Assembly (NCBI GenBank): GCA_031418215.1
Contig: JANOXC010000173.1
Span: 1-32,327, forward strand
Reading direction: 5' to 3'
DNA: 32,327 nucleotides
From: JANOXC01 sp031418215
Lineage (GTDB): Bacteria; Bacteroidota; Bacteroidia; AKYH767-A; OLB10
Within the stretch, counting starts at the first letter, position 1. Each line of letters opens with the position of its first letter. Both the position numbers and the translations under genes were made by a program. The notes beneath the pieces were generated by a model. The model was not told where the DNA came from and did not search any database. It was given only the letters and a program-made list of their open reading frames with translations. Below are positions 8,911 to 17,425 of the stretch, in pieces.

Positions 8911-9725
8911 AAATATTAGTTCCTATTGATTTTACACCAACCACTGAAAATGCATTAAAATATGCGATTGGACTTACCAAAGGCATACCGCATGAGATCA
9001 CTTTATTTCATGTTACAGAAAACGATAAGGATGCTGCAAGTGCTTTGAACCGGTTGAACGAACTTATTGATAAATATAAAAGCGAAGGCGCAACTTTACA
9101 AAGCAATGTCATCACCGGCAACATTTTCGATCATATTGGCGAGACAGCTTCCCAAATAGAAGCATCATTAATCATCATGGGTACGCACGGCATTAAAGGC
9201 GTTCAGCATATAGTTGGAAGCAAAGCCATGCGTGTGATTACCAATTCAAAAACACCTTACATCGTTGTTCAGAATAAACCATACAGGTCTATTAAAAATG
9301 TGCTGGTGCCTGTTGATTTTTCCCGCGAAGTGAAACAAATGTTGCCGTTTCTGACTGCCATATCCGGGCAGTTTCATGCTACGTTGCACCTGATCAAAGA
9401 AAAAAGCAAGGATGAATTCATTCAAAAGAAAATCGACAACAACCTTCAGTATTTCATCAGCTTCCTTTCCGATAATAAAATCAGTTTTAAGGTTTTGGAA
9501 AATGATTTTTCTTCCAATAAATATAAAAGTGTGGTGAAAGAAGCCAATTCCATTGATGCCGACTTAATCGTAACAACCATTGATCCTGAGTTCGGAATAA
9601 CGGATTATATGATGGGTGTTGATGAACAAAAAATCGTCGCCAATGAATCACAGATACCAGTACTTTGTATCAACATTAAGAACTTCATGAGTAAGTCGGG
9701 GAATATATTTGAGTATACTTTTTAA
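8907..9725 (+). CDS. Universal stress protein, two tandem UspA domains
   Basis: 272 residues, two tandem Usp domains as is common in Bacteroidota. Domain 1 (about 1-125) opens MKILVPIDFT and carries the nucleotide-binding loop MGTHGIKGVQHIVGS (G92, G95, G104-S105); the gap between second and third glycine is 8 rather than the canonical 9 residues. Domain 2 (about 130-272) opens NVLVPVDFS, but its loop region (TTIDPEFGITDYMM) lacks the glycine pattern, so only the first half is likely to bind ATP. Cytoplasmic, with a role in stress or energy limitation inferred from the family. A uORF overlaps its start. Convergent with the OmpA gene; the 181-nt gap between them is AT-rich with no obvious terminator. 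Confidence 0.92.
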   Translation: MKILVPIDFTPTTENALKYAIGLTKGIPHEITLFHVTENDKDAASALNRLNELIDKYKSEGATLQSNVITGNIFDHIGETASQIEASLIIMGTHGIKGVQHIVGSKAMRVITNSKTPYIVVQNKPYRSIKNVLVPVDFSREVKQMLPFLTAISGQFHATLHLIKEKSKDEFIQKKIDNNLQYFISFLSDNKISFKVLENDFSSNKYKSVVKEANSIDADLIVTTIDPEFGITDYMMGVDEQKIVANESQIPVLCINIKNFMSKSGNIFEYTF

Positions 9726-9906
9726 TTCTCCGTTAAAATTAATTCATTTATTTCCATTTAAATAAACCACAGAGGTATAACTGTCACTTACAAGAATGGT
9801 ATTGAAAAAAAATAATAAAATCAATTGCACAACTTGTAAATGACTATACCAACGAGGTAAGCTGTTTGCTAAAATAAACATTCAACTTCCCTGCTTTTAA
9901 AAAAAA

Positions 9907-11373
9907 TTACTCCACACTGAAATCAACACGTCGGTTCATCGTATTAAGTTTACTAGCCAATGGATCTTTTTCTCCTTTGGTTTCCGTAGTCATACGAGAA
10001 GGATCAATTCCATACTGAGCAACAAAATGCTGCTTAACGCTTTCTGCTCTTCTGTTTCCCAATTTAGTGTTGATGGGCTCACTACCTGTTATATCTGTAT
10101 TCCCTGTTATTTTAAGTTTAAGTTCCGGATTATTTTTCATCAATTTTGCAATCACCAATAAACGATCATGGTATAAAGGTTTGATATTAGCTGATGCAAT
10201 ATCAAAGAAAATTGATGGAAGGAATCCTGTTCCATCGCGGCCATTCATTCCGTTTTTTCCATCATCGGTACTAACAGGAATACTAACACCCTGAAAATTG
10301 ACCAAAGAACCAGGCTTTGTATCCGGCTCAAGGTCATGGCTATCACTCACGCCATCCTTATCGGTATCATTTTCCATACCGTTGACATCTACGATAGCAC
10401 CTTTCATGGTAAAAGGATCACCATCTTTACTGTCAGGAACACCGTCACCATCTGTATCAACAGTGGTTCCATCTCCATATACTTTGGAGCCCTCGGGTGT
10501 ACTGTTATCTTTATCAAACAAATCGCTTACGCCGTCTTTATCCTTGTCACCAGAAATGATTTCTATTTTCTCCTTCATATCTGCTAAATCATTATACACT
10601 AATTCCAATGGATTAATCCACTCCATTGGTTTTTTCTTTTTGCCAATTGTATAATTTACACCAAAGTTTAACATGATGTAATCATCATTTTCAGAAAAAG
10701 TTTTAATAGTAGCATCAAGGTTATCTACATAGGTTCTGCGATAATCCATAGACATCCCAATATCTACTTTATTAACTTTATACTTGAACCCAAGACCAAT
10801 GGGAACCATAATCTGCGACTGGCTTCCTGTTTCACGAAGGAGGCGCGAGTTAATACTATCAGTATGTACCTGCGCATTGTAATTAACAAAACCAACTCCC
10901 AGTGTAAAAACAAAATGAAAATTTTTATTCCTGTTCAAAAAACTGATATTTCCGAAGTTGTAAGTTAAATCAATGGTCCCTTCTGCTGCAGATGTTGAAA
11001 ATTTTTCAGCGGTTAGGATAGTATCATTCTTACCGGGATAAAACACAGGTTGGCCATCGGCTTTAAGGTAATCCTTATCAAATCCGGAAAATTTAGTAAA
11101 TAACCCTCTACCTCTAATTCCAATACTGTGGCTGATCTGATGATTAACCTGGAATCCAAACGAAGGATTGAAGTTTCCCTGCTCCAGTATTCGGTTGTTA
11201 CCTTCATCGCCGGATAACAAATCTCCTAACAGGTGACTGAGCCCCAATGTTAAACCAAATGACCAGCGGTCAAACTCTTTACCGGTTGGTAATCCATAAT
11301 TGGTAGCTTTTTGCGCAAAGCTGGTTTGAAATAGCAGTATGCTGAAAATAACAAGGAGGAAGTGTTTTTTCAT
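9907..11373 (-). CDS. OmpA-family outer membrane protein with thrombospondin type 3 repeats
   Basis: 488 residues: signal peptide (MKKHFLLVIFSILLFQTSFAQ), an N-terminal beta-barrel (about 22-255, alternating strands such as YKVNKVDIGMSMDYRR), a calcium-binding TSP type 3 segment (about 270-355, repeated DxDxDGVxD units), and a C-terminal OmpA/MotB peptidoglycan-binding domain (about 385-488, with SANIKPLYHDRL, NTDITGSEPINTKLGNRRAESV and NRRVDFSVE). It probably tethers the outer membrane to the cell wall, with the TSP3 region as a Ca-stabilised spacer. Its upstream region contains TGCATTTG, one base from TAnnTTTG. The 159-nt gap to the kinase gene upstream suggests its own promoter. Exact partners cannot be read from sequence. 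Confidence 0.94.
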   Translation of the reverse strand: MKKHFLLVIFSILLFQTSFAQKATNYGLPTGKEFDRWSFGLTLGLSHLLGDLLSGDEGNNRILEQGNFNPSFGFQVNHQISHSIGIRGRGLFTKFSGFDKDYLKADGQPVFYPGKNDTILTAEKFSTSAAEGTIDLTYNFGNISFLNRNKNFHFVFTLGVGFVNYNAQVHTDSINSRLLRETGSQSQIMVPIGLGFKYKVNKVDIGMSMDYRRTYVDNLDATIKTFSENDDYIMLNFGVNYTIGKKKKPMEWINPLELVYNDLADMKEKIEIISGDKDKDGVSDLFDKDNSTPEGSKVYGDGTTVDTDGDGVPDSKDGDPFTMKGAIVDVNGMENDTDKDGVSDSHDLEPDTKPGSLVNFQGVSIPVSTDDGKNGMNGRDGTGFLPSIFFDIASANIKPLYHDRLLVIAKLMKNNPELKLKITGNTDITGSEPINTKLGNRRAESVKQHFVAQYGIDPSRMTTETKGEKDPLASKLNTMNRRVDFSVE

Positions 11374-11532
11374 TTTTTTGTTTTGCGTTGAATAATCAGA
11401 TTGGCGAATAACAAATCCAATGGCTTAAAATCGTTTTTTGTGTACAAATGCAATAAGTTACTGCAATAATAAATATTTTAAGCTCAAAAAAAAATCAAAG
11501 CCGGTTAGAAAAAGGTAAATATCCCGGTAAGA

Positions 11533-12177
11533 TTACAACTTCATTTTATGCAAACCCGTACTGCGCTTATGTTCCAGTTGGGATAGGATAAACTTCAGGT
11601 GTGCATGATCATTAATAAAATCCATCTCATCTGACTCAAAAAACAAAACCGGTATATCCCTGATTGACTCCAAATGCTTGTGATAAGCATTATTCACCCG
11701 CTGCAAATAGGCTTCACTTATTTCCTTTTCAAAATTACGACCGCGTTTAACGATATTGCGCGACAATGCCGGTGTGGTTTTATCAAGATAAATAATTAGG
11801 TCAGGTGTTGCAAGCGTTGGCTTCATCATATCAAAAAATCGGTTGAATAACAGTAATTCATCACCACTTAAATTAACTTGTGCAAACAAAAGAGATTTTT
11901 CAAAGAGGTAATCGCTTACTAAAATCGTATTTTGCTCTTCTCCTTCCTTTATTTTCGAATTTAACTGCTGATAGCGTTCCGCAAGAAAAGAAAGTTCCAG
12001 CGGAAAGGCGTAACGATCAGGCTGCAAATAAAACTGAGGAAGAAAAGTATTGTCGGCAAATTCCTCCAATGCAAGCAAAGCATTGTATCTGGTTGAAAGA
12101 ATGGAAGCCAGTGAGGTTTTTCCGGCGCCAATGTTACCTTCCACGGCAATAAATCGATAAGGGATATGACTACTCAT
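11533..12177 (-). CDS. Deoxynucleoside kinase (dAK/dGK/dCK-TK2 type)
   Basis: 214 residues. The P-loop GNIGAGKTS (residues 14-22, K20) follows a FIAVEG strand. LALEEFADN, ERYQQL and SDYLFEKS match the nucleoside-binding and D/ERS-type motifs of the dNK family, and RNIVKRGRNFEKEIS matches the arginine-rich LID. The enzyme phosphorylates deoxynucleosides with ATP in the salvage pathway; whether it prefers deoxyadenosine, deoxyguanosine or pyrimidines cannot be told. It lies 66 nt downstream of folK on the same strand, a pairing I recall as frequent in Bacteroidota. The intergenic stretch contains TATTTTAG, only loosely promoter-like. Confidence 0.92.
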   Translation of the reverse strand: MSSHIPYRFIAVEGNIGAGKTSLASILSTRYNALLALEEFADNTFLPQFYLQPDRYAFPLELSFLAERYQQLNSKIKEGEEQNTILVSDYLFEKSLLFAQVNLSGDELLLFNRFFDMMKPTLATPDLIIYLDKTTPALSRNIVKRGRNFEKEISEAYLQRVNNAYHKHLESIRDIPVLFFESDEMDFINDHAHLKFILSQLEHKRSTGLHKMKL

Positions 12178-12243
12178 GAGCCGGCTAAAATAGGAAAATA
12201 CAGGTATGGCCTGAAAGCGTTCTTAACAGAATCTTACAATTGT

Positions 12244-12726
12244 TTATATATATAATTTTACCTGCTGCTGATCTATGCAAAGCCGAAGAAGGTCATGAAT
12301 AGAACTTTTAAATACGGGGTGAATAAAGGTAGGCATCATTTCAGCCAAAGGGACCAATGCAAATCGCCTTTCCTGCAATAATGGGTGCGGAATGGTTAAA
12401 TCTGCTTCTTTAATAATATCTGAATTATAAAAAAGTATATCGATATCAATCAACCGCGGTTCCCATTTCTGTAATCTCAGGCGCCCCATTTCTTTCTCAA
12501 TTTGTAAAAGCGTTTTCAACAACTTAGCAGCAAAAAGTTCCGTTTCAATTTCCATTGCCTGGTTTAAAAAGGGAGCCTGGTCGGTATTGCCCCAAGGTGC
12601 TGTTTCATAAATCGGTGACTTCCTGACAATAGGGCCGGCATCTTTCACTATTAACTGACTGGCAATACGTAATGCCTCACTCCTGTTGCCTATATTGGTT
12701 CCCAGTAATAATACAGCACTATTCAT
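12244..12726 (-). CDS. folK: HPPK, 2-amino-4-hydroxy-6-hydroxymethyldihydropteridine diphosphokinase
   Basis: 160 residues, normal size. The enzyme transfers pyrophosphate from ATP to 6-hydroxymethyl-7,8-dihydropterin in folate synthesis. Visible motifs: VLLLGTNIGNR at the N-terminus, SPIYETAPWGNTDQAPFLNQA (pterin site), EKEMGRLRLQKWEPRLIDIDIL with Mg-binding D94 and D96, and IPHPLLQERRFALVPLAE. The start ATG at 12726 is preceded on the minus strand by TATTTTG ending one nucleotide before the ATG, which hints at a leaderless transcript. The last codons read KLYI and lie in a TATATATATA run (12245-12254). First gene of a folK-kinase pair, divergent from parE. Confidence 0.95.
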   Translation of the reverse strand: MNSAVLLLGTNIGNRSEALRIASQLIVKDAGPIVRKSPIYETAPWGNTDQAPFLNQAMEIETELFAAKLLKTLLQIEKEMGRLRLQKWEPRLIDIDILFYNSDIIKEADLTIPHPLLQERRFALVPLAEMMPTFIHPVFKSSIHDLLRLCIDQQQVKLYI

Positions 12727-13030
12727 TCAAAATAAACAATTAACCAAGGGGATGAAGAAAATCACAATCAGTAAAAGATATGAAAAGTCGAAGATAGCAT
12801 GTCGCGCTGATTAACGATATTAACATGTAGGTGGAATTTCATTTTTTTCACTTTGAACATCAGTGCTATAATTTATTAACCAAATCAGGCGGGCACCCTT
12901 ACTACTTTATTGCTAGTAACTTGGCCTAAACCAGAGGCCAGATAACAGTTTCTGTTAAAAACTATCAGCTACAATGCCTTTGGCGCGACTGATATTGCCT
13001 AATTTTGACTGCTTAATTTTGCAAATTCAT
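12727..13030. other. folK-parE intergenic region with two hairpins and a doubled promoter box
   Basis: 304 nt with no gene that I can support. It holds two adjacent inverted repeats, TGGCCT/AGGCCA (12922-12927 with 12935-12940) and TAACAG/CTGTTA (12943-12948 with 12952-12957), then two TAATTTTG elements before parE. The hairpins have no T-tract in either direction; they could be an operator or transcript structure. The rest is unstructured to the eye. Confidence 0.4.
13000..13021 (+). promoter_or_regulatory. Tandem TAATTTTG promoter elements of parE
   Basis: Two exact TAnnTTTG matches, 13000-13007 and 13014-13021, 14 nt apart. TTTG at 12979-12982 could serve as -33 element for the first (17-nt spacer). 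The second ends 9 nt before the ATG at 13031, so the transcript would have almost no leader. Confidence 0.55.
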
Positions 13031-14920
13031 ATGGCTAAGAAAATCGTTGCCGGACATGGTTATACAGAAGACAGTATCCAGAGTTTGGATTGGCGGGAGC
13101 ATATCCGGCTTCGTCCCGGCATGTATATCGGTAAGCTTGGCGATGGGGCACACCGTGATGATGGTATTTATGTATTGTTGAAAGAAGTAATAGATAACTC
13201 CATTGATGAGTACGTAATGGGTTATGGAAAAAAGATCGAAGTAGAAATTGCGAATGGAAAAGTTATGGTCCGTGATTATGGCCGTGGCATTCCATTGGGG
13301 AAAGTGATTGAATGTGTAAGTAAAATTAACACAGGTGGTAAGTATGACAGTTCTGCTTTTCAAAAATCGGTAGGATTGAATGGCGTTGGAACAAAAGCAG
13401 TAAATGCACTCTCCGGCAGTTTCAAGGTTCAGTCCATCCGAGAAGGAAAAACAACATGGGCAGAATTTTCACAAGGTAATTTGAAGTCACAAAAAAATAA
13501 TCAACCAACTGATCTGAATAACGGAACACTCATTCAGTTTGTTCCGGATGAAGAAATATTTACCGACTACGAATACAAAATGGAATATGTGGAAAATATG
13601 GTCCGCATATATACATTCTTAAATGTTGGCTTAACCATTTATTTGAACGGCCAACCGTTTATGAGTGAAAATGGCTTACTTGATTTATTGAAAAATAATT
13701 TGAGTGATGAACCTGTCTATCCTGCCATCCATCTTAAAGGACCGGACATGGAGATTGCCTTTACACATACTGCTTCCTATGGCGAAGATTATTATTCCTT
13801 TGTAAACGGCCAGCATACAACACAAGGCGGAACGCATCAGGCTGCTTTTAGGGAAGCCATTGTGAAAACGGTACGTGATTTTTACAAGAAGGATTTTGAC
13901 CCTAGCGATGTTCGTACTTCTATTGTTGCTGCCATCAGCATTCGTATACAGGAACCTGTTTTTGAATCACAAACAAAAACAAAACTTGGCTCACAAACTA
14001 CTTCTCCCAATGGTCCTTCATTGCGAAACTGGATCAATGATTTTGTTTCCACCAACCTCGATAATTACTTACATAAACATCCTGAAACAGCAGATCGATG
14101 GCTGAAAAAAATTCAACAGAGTGAACGTGAAAGAAAGGAAATTGCAGGCATTAAAAAACTGGCTAATGAACGTGCAAAAAAAGCCAACCTGCACAACAAA
14201 AAATTACGCGACTGCAGGATTCATCTTGACAACCTGAAAAATCCTGATCGTTTGCAAACAACATTGTTTATTACTGAAGGAGATTCTGCAAGTGGCTCCA
14301 TCACTATTTCGCGTGATGTAAATACACAAGCTGTATTTAGCTTGAAAGGTAAACCGCTTAATTGTTTCGGCTTAACAAAAAAGATTGTTTATGAAAACGA
14401 AGAGTTCAACTTATTGCAAAATGCATTAAATATTGAAGATGGCATTGAAGGTTTACGTTACAGCAGGATCGTTATCGCAACTGATGCTGATGTAGATGGA
14501 ATGCACATTCGTTTATTGATGTTGACTTTCTTCCTGCAGTTTTTTCCTGAAGTCGTTAACAACAACCATGTATATATATTGCAAACCCCATTGTTTCGAG
14601 TAAGGAATAAAAAAGAAACTATTTACTGTTACAGTGAAACAGAAAAGAAAGCAGCCATGGCAAAATTGGGTGTAAAACCGGAGATCACACGGTTCAAAGG
14701 GCTGGGCGAAATTTCACCTGATGAATTCAAAGCATTTATTGGAAAAAAAATACGTTTAGAGCCCGTTACATTAAGCGGAGAAAGTTCCCTACATGATTTA
14801 CTGAGCAATTACATGGGTAAAAATACACCGGAACGCCAGGATTTCATTATTGAGAACTTGCGTATCGAAGAAGAATTGGAACCCGTGGTTGTTGAAGAAA
14901 AAGAATTGGCGGAAATCTGA
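13031..14920 (+). CDS. parE: DNA topoisomerase IV subunit B
   Basis: 629 residues from the ATG at 13031. A longer frame from 12974 would place its start upstream of the two TAATTTTG promoter boxes and add a non-conserved 19-residue stretch, so I reject it. The N-terminal GHKL ATPase shows KEVIDNSIDE (E52, N56), VRDYGRGIP and GLNGVGTKAVNALS. The transducer domain follows, then the TOPRIM domain with EGDSASGS (E416) and DADVDG (D485, D487, D489), and a C-terminal RFKGLGEISPDEF. The SASGS form and NTQAVFSLKGKPLN are typical of Bacteroidota ParE rather than GyrB. With ParC it forms the A2B2 enzyme that decatenates daughter chromosomes using ATP. parC follows after 37 nt, an operon. Confidence 0.96.
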   Translation: MAKKIVAGHGYTEDSIQSLDWREHIRLRPGMYIGKLGDGAHRDDGIYVLLKEVIDNSIDEYVMGYGKKIEVEIANGKVMVRDYGRGIPLGKVIECVSKINTGGKYDSSAFQKSVGLNGVGTKAVNALSGSFKVQSIREGKTTWAEFSQGNLKSQKNNQPTDLNNGTLIQFVPDEEIFTDYEYKMEYVENMVRIYTFLNVGLTIYLNGQPFMSENGLLDLLKNNLSDEPVYPAIHLKGPDMEIAFTHTASYGEDYYSFVNGQHTTQGGTHQAAFREAIVKTVRDFYKKDFDPSDVRTSIVAAISIRIQEPVFESQTKTKLGSQTTSPNGPSLRNWINDFVSTNLDNYLHKHPETADRWLKKIQQSERERKEIAGIKKLANERAKKANLHNKKLRDCRIHLDNLKNPDRLQTTLFITEGDSASGSITISRDVNTQAVFSLKGKPLNCFGLTKKIVYENEEFNLLQNALNIEDGIEGLRYSRIVIATDADVDGMHIRLLMLTFFLQFFPEVVNNNHVYILQTPLFRVRNKKETIYCYSETEKKAAMAKLGVKPEITRFKGLGEISPDEFKAFIGKKIRLEPVTLSGESSLHDLLSNYMGKNTPERQDFIIENLRIEEELEPVVVEEKELAEI

Positions 14921-14957
14921 TTAATTTAAATTTTAAAGTCTTATTCCTAAGAAATTA

Positions 14958-17000
14958 ATGCAGGACGAAAAAAACAGAAGTGAATTTGGCAGCAACCAGC
15001 AACATCATGGTCCGGTTGCTGATATGTATAAGAACTGGTTTCTTGAATATGCATCTTATGTTATATTAGAGCGGGCAGTCCCCTATCTGGATGATGGCTT
15101 AAAGCCTGTTCAGCGCAGGGTGTTGCATGCAATGTATGAGTTAGAAGATGGTCGTTATAATAAAGTAGCGAACATCATCGGACATACGATGAAATACCAC
15201 CCACATGGCGATGTTTCAATAGGTGATGCACTGGTTCAAATTGGTCAAAGAGATTTGCTTATTGATCGCCAGGGTAACTGGGGTAATATATATACCGGCG
15301 ATGGTGCAGCGGCCTCCCGATACATTGAAGCACGTCTGAGTAAATTTGCTTTGGAAGTTGTTTTCAATCCTAAGACTACCATTTGGCAGGCTTCTTATGA
15401 TGGACGCAATAAAGAACCTGTCAGTCTTCCTGTTAAGTTCCCGCTTCTCCTTGCTTCCGGAGTTGAAGGCATTGCAGTAGGACTTGCCTGTAAAATATTA
15501 CCACATAATTTTTGTGAATTGATTGAGGCAAGTATTGATTCTCTCCGCGGCAAAAAAGTAAACCTGCTCCCTGATTTTCCAACTGGGGGCATTGCAGATT
15601 TCAGCAAATACAATGATGGCTTACGTGGTGGCCGTATCAGGGTGCGTTCCGTTATTGAAAAACGCGACCGCAAAACATTGGTGATCACAGAAATTCCATA
15701 TGGCACCAATACTACTACATTGATTGATTCCATCCTTGCTGCAAATGAAAAAGGTAAAATTAAAATCAAGAAAGTAGAAGACAATACAGCAGCAGAAGTC
15801 GAAATTGTTATTCACTTACATCCCGATTCCAGTGAAGACATTGACAAATCTATTGAAGCACTGTACGCTGTAACAGATTGCGAAGTAAGTATCTCACCAA
15901 ACTCTTGTGTGATACTGGATGGTAAACCGCAGTTCCTCAGCGTCAATGAAATATTACGTATATCAGCTCTCAATACACAGGAATTATTGCGCAGAGAATT
16001 GCAAATTCTACTAAGTGAGTTGGAAGAAGACTGGCACTTTTCTTCTTTAGAAAAAATATTTATTGAGAAAAGAATTTACCGCGATATTGAAAATTGCGAG
16101 ACCTGGGAAGCCGTGATGGAAGCCATCCATTCAGGATTGAAGCCGTATAAGAAGAAATTCAATCGCGAAATAACTGATGAAGATGTTACGCGTTTAACAG
16201 AAATAAAAATCAAGCGCATTTCCAAATACGATGCCTTCAAAGCAGATGAACATTTAAAATCTTTGACCGAAAAAATCAAGGAAACACAAGAGAATTTAGA
16301 TAATATAAAACAATACTCCATTAATTATTTTAAAAACTTGCTGAAGAAATACAGCAAAGGTCGTGAGCGCAGAACAAAAATTGCTGAGTTTGAAAGCATC
16401 GTTGCAAGCCGTGTAGTTATCAATAATGCCAAATTATATGCGAACCGTGCTGAAGGATTTATTGGGTACGGACTTAAAAAAGATGAATTCATTTGCGATT
16501 GTTCAGATATTGATGATGTGATTGCTTTTACTGCTAATGGTAAATTTAAAGTAGTCCGCATCGATGAAAAAGTATTTATCGGTAAAGACATTCTTCATTT
16601 AGCGATCTTCAATAAGGACAATGATCATATTATATATAATATGATTTACCAGGACGGACCAAAAGGTGCGCTCATGGTAAAGCGTTTCAATGTTGGCGGC
16701 ATTACCCGTGATAAAGATTACGACCTCACAAAAGGGACAGAAGGCAGTCGGGTGCTCTACTTTAATATAGGAAATCCTATTGAAGCACCCATTGTTACCG
16801 TAAGGCTTAAACCAAAACCAAAACTGCGTAATCTGGAATCCGTCATCCATTTCAGCGAACTCATCATCAAAGGCCGCTCTTCTATTGGCAATGTAGTAAC
16901 CAAGTTTCCGGTAGCCAAGGTTACGGAGAACACATCATCCAAAGCCCTGCCAGCCTCTCCTTCTTCTAATGGGAAGTCCCAGACTAAACTGGAGTTGTAG
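14958..17000 (+). CDS. parC: DNA topoisomerase IV subunit A, C-terminally short
   Basis: 680 residues. The breakage-reunion domain is complete: RRVLHAMYELEDGRYNKVANIIG, HPHGDVSIGD, and the DNA-linking tyrosine Y122 in AASRYIEARLSKF. A coiled-coil/tower region follows (about 330-480), then the start of the beta-pinwheel domain (about 500-650). The chain ends in a low-complexity tail (SSKALPASPSSNGKSQ) after VTKFPVAKV, where other Bacteroidota ParC proteins, as I remember them (about 850-900 aa), continue for roughly 200 residues with the remaining blades. The stop lies 34 nt before a REP-like repeat array. The residue matching GyrA Ser83 is Val86; the Asp87 equivalent is D90. Core function is likely intact, but handling of DNA crossings may be altered. 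Confidence 0.93.
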   Translation: MQDEKNRSEFGSNQQHHGPVADMYKNWFLEYASYVILERAVPYLDDGLKPVQRRVLHAMYELEDGRYNKVANIIGHTMKYHPHGDVSIGDALVQIGQRDLLIDRQGNWGNIYTGDGAAASRYIEARLSKFALEVVFNPKTTIWQASYDGRNKEPVSLPVKFPLLLASGVEGIAVGLACKILPHNFCELIEASIDSLRGKKVNLLPDFPTGGIADFSKYNDGLRGGRIRVRSVIEKRDRKTLVITEIPYGTNTTTLIDSILAANEKGKIKIKKVEDNTAAEVEIVIHLHPDSSEDIDKSIEALYAVTDCEVSISPNSCVILDGKPQFLSVNEILRISALNTQELLRRELQILLSELEEDWHFSSLEKIFIEKRIYRDIENCETWEAVMEAIHSGLKPYKKKFNREITDEDVTRLTEIKIKRISKYDAFKADEHLKSLTEKIKETQENLDNIKQYSINYFKNLLKKYSKGRERRTKIAEFESIVASRVVINNAKLYANRAEGFIGYGLKKDEFICDCSDIDDVIAFTANGKFKVVRIDEKVFIGKDILHLAIFNKDNDHIIYNMIYQDGPKGALMVKRFNVGGITRDKDYDLTKGTEGSRVLYFNIGNPIEAPIVTVRLKPKPKLRNLESVIHFSELIIKGRSSIGNVVTKFPVAKVTENTSSKALPASPSSNGKSQTKLEL

Positions 17001-17033
17001 CGACATCCTCTGACATTGACTCTCATAATACTG

Positions 17034-17340
17034 TACAAGGTTGGCGTCCCCGCCGACCTTCCTTTCCGGTTGGTATCATGTGCTATTGCTAAATATATAT
17101 AACATGTACAAGGTTGGCGTCCCCGCCAACTTTTCTTTCAGTTTGGTATCATGTGCTTCTTTCAGTTTGATATGATGTGATAATTCCACCTCCGATGTAA
17201 AAGGTTGGCGTCCCCGCCGACCTTCCTTTCCGTTTGGCATCATGTGCTATTGCTACATATATATAACATGTAAAAGGTTGGCGTCCCCGCCAACAACTCA
17301 GTTTGGTATCATGTGCTATTGCTACATATATATAACTATT
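17034..17340. repeat. Array of four REP-like palindromic repeats next to the RAYT gene
   Basis: Four units start near 17034, 17105, 17196 and 17270 (spacing 73, 91 and 73 between hairpins). Each contains AAGGTTGGCG-TCCC-CGCC(A/G)ACCTT or a close variant: hairpins at 17037-17060, 17110-17133, 17201-17224 and 17274-17294, with up to 10-bp stems and a TCCC loop. G in place of A in the right arm gives a G-T pair, so the fold is kept. A conserved flank follows each hairpin: TTTGGTATCATGTGCT then, in units 1, 3 and 4, ATTGCTA(A/C)ATATATATAA. Unit 2 has a diverged extra segment with a second copy of the CAGTTTG-TAT-ATG flank. This layout is that of REP elements mobilised by a RAYT transposase, whose gene starts 86 nt downstream. 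Confidence 0.85.
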
Positions 17341-17377
17341 AATTTCTTCCAAACAAACCAAGCTAAAATAATCATCA

Positions 17378-17406
17378 TTTGAGTTTCTTTCAATATCCTA
17401 TATTTG
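17378..17406 (+). promoter_or_regulatory. Promoter of the RAYT gene
   Basis: TTTG (17378-17381), 17-nt spacer, TATATTTG (17399-17406, exact TAnnTTTG match), then the ATG 19 nt on. This is the best two-part Bacteroidota promoter in the window. Confidence 0.6.
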
Positions 17407-17425
17407 ATTATTAATTCATATATAT

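Noticed and set aside
10067..10654. Plus-strand frames opposite the OmpA gene (serine/proline-rich)
   Set aside because: They are the antisense of the Asp/Gly-rich TSP3 repeats and the OmpA domain, an expected artefact.
12974..13030. Upstream extension of ParE (19 residues)
   Set aside because: It would start before the two TAATTTTG promoter boxes, and the residues do not look like a ParE N-terminus; the MAKK start at 13031 is better.
17034..17340. CRISPR array
   Set aside because: Units are near-identical over almost their full length, with palindromic cores and uneven spacing, rather than short direct repeats with unique spacers; no cas genes are present.
17149..17361. 70-residue minus-strand frame across the repeat array with an internal repeat (YIYVAIAHD)
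   Set aside because: It is a translation of the REP-like units; the residue repetition follows the DNA repeat period, and there is no promoter or family signature.
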